DNA of 64,000 bases from Paenibacillus sp. YN15 (lineage in GTDB: Bacteria; Bacillota; Bacilli; Paenibacillales; NBRC-103111): NCBI RefSeq assembly GCF_003285005.1, contig NZ_QMFA01000028.1:25625-89624 (forward strand), written 5' to 3'. Shown in pieces: positions 17,141-25,700 of the stretch. The position numbers and the translations under genes were made by a program. Below the pieces are notes generated by a model. It searched no databases and was not told where the DNA came from. It saw only the letters and a list, made by a program, of their open reading frames with translations. Numbering within the stretch: position 1 is the stretch's first letter; each line of letters starts with the position of its first letter.

Positions 17141-19465
17141 ATGCAGGCTGGAAGAATAAGCAAGGTTCAAAGCAGGTGGCTGGGGTCTTATGCCATTGTG
17201 CTGCTGATCCCAATTATAATGATGGCGGCCACCTATTTTCAGAGCCGCCAGGTGATTAAAGGGGAGATTGACAAGGCCAATTCCGCCCTGCTTCTGCAGC
17301 TGCAGCAGGAGATCGACAATTATATTGATTTTGCCAACCGGCTGACTGAGGTTGTGTCCCTGAATACCAATGTAGGTGCTCTGATCCGCAATCAGGCGGA
17401 GGTAGGAACCGAGGAACGGCTCTCCATGGTGAGGGCATTGGCTGATTTCAAGGCCTATAACATTGCCAAACGATATGTGGATCATTTTTATCTGTATTTT
17501 CATGAGGCTGACTACATCCTTGGGGACAATTCCCACTATGAAACAGCCGCTTATTACGATCTGTATATTCGGCCCACGGGCCTTACGCTGGAGGAGTGGA
17601 AAGCCCGTTTGACCCAAGCGCAATGGGGCAGCTTCTCCAATTTGTACGAAACCGGCGGGGGAGATCCCGGGAAAATTGTATATGCCCAATTGCTCCCCAT
17701 ATATCAGGGGAATTCTTCAGCCGCCACCTTGGCCGTCGAATTGAATGAAGAACAGCTTAGAACCTCCATGAGCAATATTCAAACCTATAATGAAGGCGTT
17801 ATCTTTATTGTGGGCGCTGACGGCCGGCTTCTGTCCGCTTCCGGGGAAACCGGCGAGTTGGGCAAGGTTGAGCTGGCGTTATGGAGCGGCGGTTCCGCGA
17901 GCGGAAACATTTCGACCCATTGGGGGAAGGAGGAGATGATCCTATCCTATGTGCAGTCGGAGCGCACGGGCTTCACCTATGTATATGCCCTCCCGTCCCG
18001 TCTGTATAGCGAAAAGGTGGAGTATGTCCGAAATATAACGATTCTGACCCTTGCCTTAGCCGTTATAACCGGGTTGGCTCTCTCCATTTTTATGGCCAGC
18101 CGAAATTATCATCCTCTCCGGCGTTTGGTCCGCGGGGTGGCTGAACGCAGTAAGCTGAACCCGCAGGATCTGGCGCTGGTCAACGAATATGCGTATCTGG
18201 AGGAGGCCATTGACCAGACTCTGGACAGCAATAAGAGGATGAATCAAATGCTGGAGCGACAGAAAAAAACCATTCGCTCCAACAGTCTGGTCAGGCTGCT
18301 GAAGGGAAGGGTGGAGGGCAGCTTTCCGCTGGAGGAGGCGCTGTCCGGTTACGGTGTCCGCTTCTGGTCCGGAGGGATTGCAGTGCTGCTGTTTTATCTG
18401 GAGGATTACAGCGGCTTTTTTCGCCAGGATGAGCAGGATGAGGGAAACAAGCATGATTTGGTCCACCTGATTGTGACCAATATTGTGGAGGAGCTGGCCG
18501 GGCAGGAGCATCAAGGCTGGATGACCGAAATCGACGAGCTGCTGGCATGCGTGGTCAATTTCAGGGAGGGCACCGGTCAGGAGGAGGCTTTGGAAAGCCT
18601 AAAGCGTCTGGCGGAGGAAGCTCAGCGGTTTATCGGCAGCCGGTTCCATATCCATCTGTCTATTTCGGTCAGCTCGGTTCACAGCGCCGTGGCGAAGCTT
18701 CCCGCCGCCTATCAGGAGGCGCTGGAGGCCATGGAATACCGGATGCTGCTGGGCGTTCAGTCGATTATCTGGCATGACAGCATCAGGCATCAGGAGCTTG
18801 CCTATGCTTACTCCATGGAGAAGGAGCAGATACTGATCAATTATATCAGCGCCGGCGATTATCACTTGGCCAAGGAGACGCTGGACGAAATTATCGACAG
18901 CAATTTGTCCCAGCCCCGCATTTCAGTGGATATGATCCGCTGCCTGATGTTCGATATGTGCAGCACGATGATGAAGGCGGCCATCGAGGCCAATCTGGAG
19001 CGCTCCGAGCTGTACAAGGACAATCTGCAGGCGCTGCAGGAATTAATGAACCGGACCACGGTTTCCGGCATGCGCGAGCGGATGACTGCCTTTCTCGGCA
19101 AGGTATGCGGCCATGTCCAGGAGCGGCGGAAAAGCAATAAATCCCGCTTAAAGGAAGGAACGCTGGCTTTTATTGCCGAGCATTTCCGGGACCAGACCTT
19201 AAGTGTAAGTACAATCTCCGGGCATCTGGGGGTACATCCCTCCTACTTGTCCCGTTACTTCAAGGAGCAGACCGGGGATACCCTGACCGATTACATCAAC
19301 CGCTACCGGCTGGAGCAGGCCAAGCCGCTGCTTCTCCAGGACAGCATTCTTATTAAGGACATCAGTGATTCTGTAGGGTTTTACAGCATCAGCACCTTCA
19401 TCCGCTTGTTCAAAAAGTATGAAGGGCTGACCCCCAGCGCCTACCGGGAGAACAACAAGGCGTAG
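17141..19465 (+). CDS. Membrane-bound AraC-family transcriptional regulator (YtdP-like)
   Basis: 774 residues. ATG 17141 is 9 nt after GGGAGG; the in-frame ATG 17132 directly touches that site. Helix one lies at residues 12-32, then an extracellular sensor of about 260 residues, a second helix near 300-320, a cytoplasmic linker region and a C-terminal AraC double helix-turn-helix at about 670-770 (ISGHLGVHPSYLSRYFKEQ, then DISDSVGFYSISTFIRLFKK). Such one-component regulators sense a sugar or a loaded binding protein outside and bind DNA inside. Bacillus subtilis YtdP beside ytcQ/ytcP is the closest named parallel. It very probably controls the importer at 13503-16989. Confidence 0.9.
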   Translation: MQAGRISKVQSRWLGSYAIVLLIPIIMMAATYFQSRQVIKGEIDKANSALLLQLQQEIDNYIDFANRLTEVVSLNTNVGALIRNQAEVGTEERLSMVRALADFKAYNIAKRYVDHFYLYFHEADYILGDNSHYETAAYYDLYIRPTGLTLEEWKARLTQAQWGSFSNLYETGGGDPGKIVYAQLLPIYQGNSSAATLAVELNEEQLRTSMSNIQTYNEGVIFIVGADGRLLSASGETGELGKVELALWSGGSASGNISTHWGKEEMILSYVQSERTGFTYVYALPSRLYSEKVEYVRNITILTLALAVITGLALSIFMASRNYHPLRRLVRGVAERSKLNPQDLALVNEYAYLEEAIDQTLDSNKRMNQMLERQKKTIRSNSLVRLLKGRVEGSFPLEEALSGYGVRFWSGGIAVLLFYLEDYSGFFRQDEQDEGNKHDLVHLIVTNIVEELAGQEHQGWMTEIDELLACVVNFREGTGQEEALESLKRLAEEAQRFIGSRFHIHLSISVSSVHSAVAKLPAAYQEALEAMEYRMLLGVQSIIWHDSIRHQELAYAYSMEKEQILINYISAGDYHLAKETLDEIIDSNLSQPRISVDMIRCLMFDMCSTMMKAAIEANLERSELYKDNLQALQELMNRTTVSGMRERMTAFLGKVCGHVQERRKSNKSRLKEGTLAFIAEHFRDQTLSVSTISGHLGVHPSYLSRYFKEQTGDTLTDYINRYRLEQAKPLLLQDSILIKDISDSVGFYSISTFIRLFKKYEGLTPSAYRENNKA

Positions 19466-19495
19466 AGCGATACACCGGATCTGATCCAATGCAAA

Positions 19496-19539
19496 GGCTG
19501 TCCCCCAAAGTCATACAAATGACGGGGGACGGCCTTTTT
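19496..19539 (+). terminator. Two-stem terminator, copy 2 of a repeated terminator
   Basis: GGCTGTCCCCC pairs with GGGGGACGGCC, with the inner GTCAT/ATGAC stem and TTTTT after it. Length and loop match the copy at 12096-12139, and a T-A pair there is a C-G pair here. It ends the AraC regulator transcript. Confidence 0.88.
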
Positions 19540-19589
19540 GTCAAAGTTTCGGAGGCATAAACGGGGAAGCTGCCCAACTTCTTGACAAA
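19535..19589. repeat. Dispersed ~55-bp repeat, copy 1
   Basis: From TTTTTGTCAAAG through AAACGGGGAAGCTG to CTTCTTGACAAA, this aligns with 49394-49450 with few differences, and its last part recurs at 35378-35395. It directly follows the terminator. It carries a TTGACA box (19582) that could act as a -35 element, but no good -10 box follows at the right distance. Confidence 0.65.
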
Positions 19590-19712
19590 CGTTGATATGA
19601 AGGCGGAAAAATTTACAAATTCTTAGCGGCTAGATTACCTTCTATTAATTGAAGATTGGTAGAATTCAAGCAATATAAAATATAGATTAGTGACAGAGAG
19701 GAGAAAGGGAGC

Positions 19713-22700
19713 ATGCTAAAACTTGTTGCAAACAAGACAAGGAAGTGGGTAGCTGCAGTATTGGCGGTCATTATGCTTGCCGCAGCAGCAATTCCATCTT
19801 CCGGCATAGCGTTGGCTAAGCCAGATAACTCCAATGTGGTCATTTCCCAGATTTACGGAGGAGGGGGGAACAGCGGCGCTATATACAAGAACGACTTTAT
19901 TGAATTGTATAATCCGACGAGCAATCCGGTCAGCCTGGATGGGTGGTCGGTGCAGTATGCCAGTGCCGCTGCTACGGGAAGTTTCAGTAGCTCTAACTCT
20001 GTAGCGCTCAGTGGAACTATTGCCCCAGGCGGCTACTATTTAATTAAAGCAAAAGCAGGGACCACCGGCTCAGCTACGACAGACTTGCCTGAGCCAGATG
20101 CCTCTAACACCAACCTTGATTTAAGCGGAACCAATGGCAAGGTTGCTCTTGTCTCCAGCACAAATGCACTAGGTACAATAGACGGTGCCGCCGTTGCGAA
20201 TAATGCCCTCATTGTGGATTTTGTGGGATACGGTTCCGCCACTCTTTACGAGGGCGCTGGCGCCACTCCTGCCCTGAGCAACCCTACGGCCGCGATCCGC
20301 AAGCCGCTTGCATCCGGAATGCCCGGAAACAGGGGCTTGGACACGAACGCCAATAGCGCAGATTTTATCACGGGGACGCCTGATCCCCGCAATTCCTCCT
20401 ACGGTGGTCAGGCAGTGGTGGTGCAGCAAGTAACAGCCGTGCCTGCTGCCAACGCATGGCCAACCGGCACCCCAATTACATTAAGCTCCCCGACGGTTGG
20501 CGCGTCCGTATATGCCAAGATTTATAGCGCAGGCGAGCCGGGGGCTGCTTTCCAGCTGTCCACCGGTTTCACTCTGGACAGACCGGTGACGGTGGAAACC
20601 TACGCGACTATGCCTGGGTACGAGCAGAGCGATTTGTCTACGTATCAATACTCGCTTTTGGAAAAGGTTCCATTGCCTGAGGCCCGGACCGCTCCTGTGG
20701 GGCGCAACGTCTGGACGGAGGGAGTCGTTACTCATGTAAACGGACAGAAGACGTATATTCAGAAGAATGATACGGCTCTTGTCTTGTACGGTTCTTTTAC
20801 CCCTGCCTTTGAGACCGGGGATTATGTAGAAGCTTTGGGCAAAATGGCCAACTTTAACGGCCTTCAAGAGCTGGAGCCCGTGACAGGTCTTCCTGGCGAG
20901 GTGGTGTCCAAGAACTACCCTCTTCCGGCTCCTCAAACGGTAACCTATGAGGCCTTGTCTGCCGCTAACGGTGAAAGCTACGAGGCCGAGCTGGTCAGCT
21001 TGGAGAATGTAACTGTCACCTCTAAAAGCGGCACCGTGTGGGTGGCGGAGCAGAATGGCGGCACCTTCTCCATCTATTCTGCCAGCAGTAAGATAACGGC
21101 AGGAAAAATCTTCGAGAAAATTACCGGCTTCATTGAGCAATACAATACCGGCTACCAATTTATTCCGCTTAACGATAACGCCTTGGTAGAGAATCTGCTC
21201 TCCGTTACGGCTACCCCGGGAGCCGGACGGATTGTCCCCGGCGGATCGGTTGCCCTCGCTTCTCCTGCAACGGGAGCCGAAATCCGGTATACACTGGACG
21301 GCACGGAGCCGACTGTAACCAGCACGCTGTACCAGGCTCCCATTGTCATTACGGCTGATACCACCATCAAAGCGGTGGCAGTTTCCGGCGGCAACGTAAG
21401 CAGTGTGTATACCTTTGCCTATACGCTGGCCAATGGGGAGCTGCGCATCCGGGATATCCAGGGTTTGTCCCATACTTCCGGCTTTGACAAGCAGGAAGTG
21501 ACAGATATCGAAGGCATTGTCACCCAATATGGCTATACCTTCAGCAGCGGAGCATATAAGGGCTTTTTCATCCAGGACCCCCAGCCTGACAATAATCCCG
21601 CCACCTCCGAGGGCATTTATGTTTATAGCACTGACGCAGCGAAGAAGCCTGCCATCGGCGACTTGATCCGCGTCAGTGGGACGATTGCGGAATACAACGA
21701 GGGCAGCGACAGCAATCTGACCTCCACCCAGATCAGCTATCCCGAATGGGAGGTCGTATCGCATGACAATGAGCTTCCTGCGCCGGTAGTGCTGGGAGCG
21801 GCGGGACGGCGGATTCCTTCTTCCATCGTGGACAATGACGGTCTCAGCCAGTTCCAGCCGGAGGAGGACGCCATTGACTTCTTCGAATCCCTGGAGGGCA
21901 TGCGGGTCACAGCTCCCCAGCCGACCATCCTCAGCCCTTATTGGGCGAGCAGCGGTACTTACAACATTCCTGTCCGCGTGGACAATGACAGCAACGATGC
22001 AGTCACACCCGCAGGCGGTCTGGCCCTGAAGGAATACCTGAATTACAATCCCCAGCGGATTCTGATCGCTTACGGCAAACCCGGCCAGGAAGTGGGCACC
22101 GGCGACAAGTTCGCGGGCGATATCAACGGTGTTATCGGCTACAACAACGGCAACTTCAAGTTAATTCCGGCCCACAGCAATCTTCAGACCGACGGGGGTT
22201 TGCCCTCTATTGTCGCCAGCACCTTCGAGCGGGAGACAACCGGAATCGTTACGGACCTGGACCAATTGCGGATTGCTTCCTACAATATCGAGAATTTCAG
22301 CGCCAAAACCGATCAGGCCAAAATTGACGGTATCGCCAAAACTATTGCCGATAATCTGAAGGCCCCGGATATTGTCGGTCTGGTGGAGGTTCAGGATGAC
22401 AGCGGCGATACTAATGACGGTACCCTTGAGGCTGCCCAAACTGCCGCTGCCCTGATCAGCGCCATCTCCGCGGCAGGCGGACCGGCATACAGCTATACCG
22501 ACGTTGCTCCCGCTCCAGGCAATCTGGACGGAGGAGCGCCCGGAGGCAATATCCGCACGGCATTCCTTTACAATCCCGCCAGGGTGACTTTGGCTCCCAG
22601 CGTCGAGGAACGGAAGGGGGAAAGCACGGAAGCGGTGGTCTATGACGCCGCATCCGGCAAGCTGTCGGTAAATCCCGGGCGGATTGCCCCGGAGAACGCC

Positions 22701-25700
22701 GCCTTCAGCAGCTCCCGCAAGCCTCTTGCCGCCCAGTTTGAATTCCGCGGTGAGAAGATCATCGTTATCGCCAACCATTTCAACTCCAAATCCGGGGACA
22801 ACGGTCCCTTCGGCGGCGTTCAGCCGCCCCAGCTGGTCAGCGAAGCCCAGCGCCACCAGATCGCCCAAGTGGTGAACGGCTTTGTGAAGTCGGTGCTGGC
22901 TGCCGACCCGGATGCCAATGTGGTAGCATTGGGCGATCTCAACGACTTTCAGTTTACGCCCACAGTGGACAAGCTGAAGGGCAACGAAATGTTCGATCTG
23001 ATTGACCTGCTTCCCAAGCATGAGCAGTATACGTACACCTACGACGGCAACTCCCAGGTGCTGGATCATATTCTTGCGACGAATAGTCTGGCTGCCCGTT
23101 CTCAGGTAGACATTGTCCATGTGAACGCTGACTTCCCGGAATCCCGGGGCCGGCTCTCCGACCATGATCCGGTTTTGGCTCAGATGGATCTTGTGGGCGA
23201 CAAAACAAGCGGCAGCATCAAGCTGCAGCTGCTTAGTGTCAATGATCTTCACGGAAAGATCAACGACAAGTATTCGGAAGCCACGCTCAAAACCGACATT
23301 GACGGCGACGGAGTTCAATCGGCGGATGTATTCGCCGGCGGCATGGATTATCTGGCCACAGCCATCAAGGCGCGGGAGCTGCAAAACCCCAATACACTCC
23401 TCCTGCACACAGGGGATATGATAGGGGGCAGTCCGCCGGTTTCCGCCCTGTTCCAGGATGAGCCGGTAGTGGAAATCATGGAGCAGATGGGCTTTGATGC
23501 GGGTGTGGTAGGCAACCATGAGTTTGACGAAGGCACCCGGGAGCTGCTGCGGATGGTCAACGGCGGCTCTCATCCCAAGGGTGATCCTAACTACAACGGG
23601 CAAAATTTCCCGCTGCTTGCGGCCAATGTGGTGTATAAGGATGGTGAGAACCAGGGCAAGCCGGTGCTGGACCCTTACGTCATTAAGCGGGTGGAAGGAG
23701 TGCCGGTAGGCTTTATCGGCGTGGTCACCCAGGAAACCCCCAACATCGTCATGCCTGCGGGGATTCAGGACCTCAGCTTCATTGATCCGGCGGAGGCAGT
23801 CAACCAGGCTGCGGTAGAGCTTAAGGCTCAAGGCGTGAAGGCCATCGTCGTGCTGGCTCACATGTCCGCTTCCGGTTCGGGAGAAGCTGTGTCCGGAGAA
23901 GCGGTAGACCTGGCCGAGGCGGTGGATGATGAGGTGGATGTGATTTTTGCCGCCCACAATCACGCGCTGGTGGACGGAACGGTGGACGGCAAGCTGATCG
24001 TTCAGGCGTGGGAGTACGGCAAGGCCTTCGCCGATGTGGATGTGGAGATTGACCGGACCACCGGGGATATTGTGAAAAAAGAGGCGGAGCTGGTCTATAA
24101 CGTGCAGCAAACTGCCGACCCGGCCGTCAAGGCCATCATTGACCATTATGTAACCAAAGCCGCGCCGTCCATGAACCGTATTATCGGCAATACGGCCAAT
24201 GCCATGATGAAGGATTATCCCGGCATGGGCATCGGCGCCAACGGGGACCGGGCGTTGGGAAATATGATTGCCGATGGCATGAAGTCGGCCATGAATGCGG
24301 ATTTCGCCCTGATGAACGGCGGCGGCGTCCGGGAAAACCTGGATGCGGGGGAGATCACCTGGGGCGAGCTGTATGGCATTCAGCCCTTCAACAATGTGCT
24401 GATGAAGCTGGATGTCACCGGGGAAGGCCTGGAGGCCATCCTGAATGCGCAGTTGGGCTCCCACAGCCAATATGGACCGGACTTCCATGTAGCGGGCTTC
24501 CGTTACACCTGGTATAGGGATGACGCGGACAACCGGAAGGTGCTGGACATCACCCTTCCCGATGGTTCGCCTATCGATAAGACGAAGGATTACACGGTGG
24601 TGGTCAATAATTACATGTATACCTCCGTGACCAACCCCAAGAATGTGGAGATCAGCCGGAACGGCAAGAATCCGGTCACAGGTCCGGAGGATCTGGATGC
24701 GACCGTGGATTTTGTGGCCGGCTTCGGCGGCACGCTGAGCTATGCTCCGGAAGGAAGAATTCTTGAGGTGGTGAAGCCGGGTGTAGTTGCCCCATCGCAG
24801 GTTTCCATCCTCTACTTCAACGACGGCCATGAAATCATGCCGGTTGTGGACAGCTACGGCAACCGTGGCGGCGCAGCCAGAGTAAAGACGGTTATCGACC
24901 AGGTGGCCGGGGAGAAAATAACCGCGTTTGGCGGAGACTTGGGTGGCGGCACGCTGTTCGGCGGCGTATTTAAGGGCCATCCCATGGTAGATGCCTTCAA
25001 CGGGTTCCCGGTGGATCTGGCCAATTTCGGCCAGCATGATTTTGACGGCGGTGTGGATAACACGCTGAAGCTCATCAAGGGGTCGCAGTTCTCCTGGATC
25101 ACCTCCAATCTCAAGGGGGAGGACGACAAACCTTTTGCAGACCTGCCCACCTATAAGGTTATGGAGAAAAATGGCATTCGTGTCGGCTTTATCGGCTTGA
25201 CCAGCGCCATGGACACCACCATCCGCGACAGCCGGGTGAAGCAGCAGGAGGTAATTGCCTCCGCCAAGGAAGCCGTGGCCCAAATGAAGGCGGAAGCCCA
25301 ACCGGACATCATTCTGGCCCTGACCCAGGAGCCGGTGGCAGATGATCAGGCTTTGCTGGAGGCCGTACCGGAGATTGCGGCTGTCTTTACGGAGGAGCAA
25401 TCCGAAACCGAAACCGGCGTGTATGAGCTGGAAGACGGGAGAAGGTACATTTTCTCCCCCCAGGGAAATATGGGCTCTGTTGTCCAACTTGTTATTGCCC
25501 GCAATAGCGACGGCACATTGGCTCTATCCCATCACGTGTTAAAGGTGGACGAAAATGTAGCCGAGGACGCCGGTATTGCAGAACTGGCTGCCGGCTATCA
25601 GGCAGAGCTGGAGGTCAAACTGGGTGCGAAGGTAGCGGTAGCGGCCCATGATTTTATTTATGGGGAAACCCATGAGTCCCGCCGCCAGGAGACGGCCATT

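Noticed and set aside
19582..19610. Promoter with TTGACA in the repeat before the giant SLH gene
   Set aside because: No -10-like hexamer lies 16-18 bp downstream; the box belongs to the dispersed repeat. A weak alternative (TTGAAG at 19649, TATAAA at 19674) has a 19-bp spacer and is not convincing either.
22161..25487. Open frame of about 1100 codons on the minus strand opposite the giant SLH gene
   Set aside because: It mirrors the codon structure of the real gene, is rich in His, Gln, Arg and Leu without domain order, and has no ribosome site. Long antisense frames are common in GC-rich genes.
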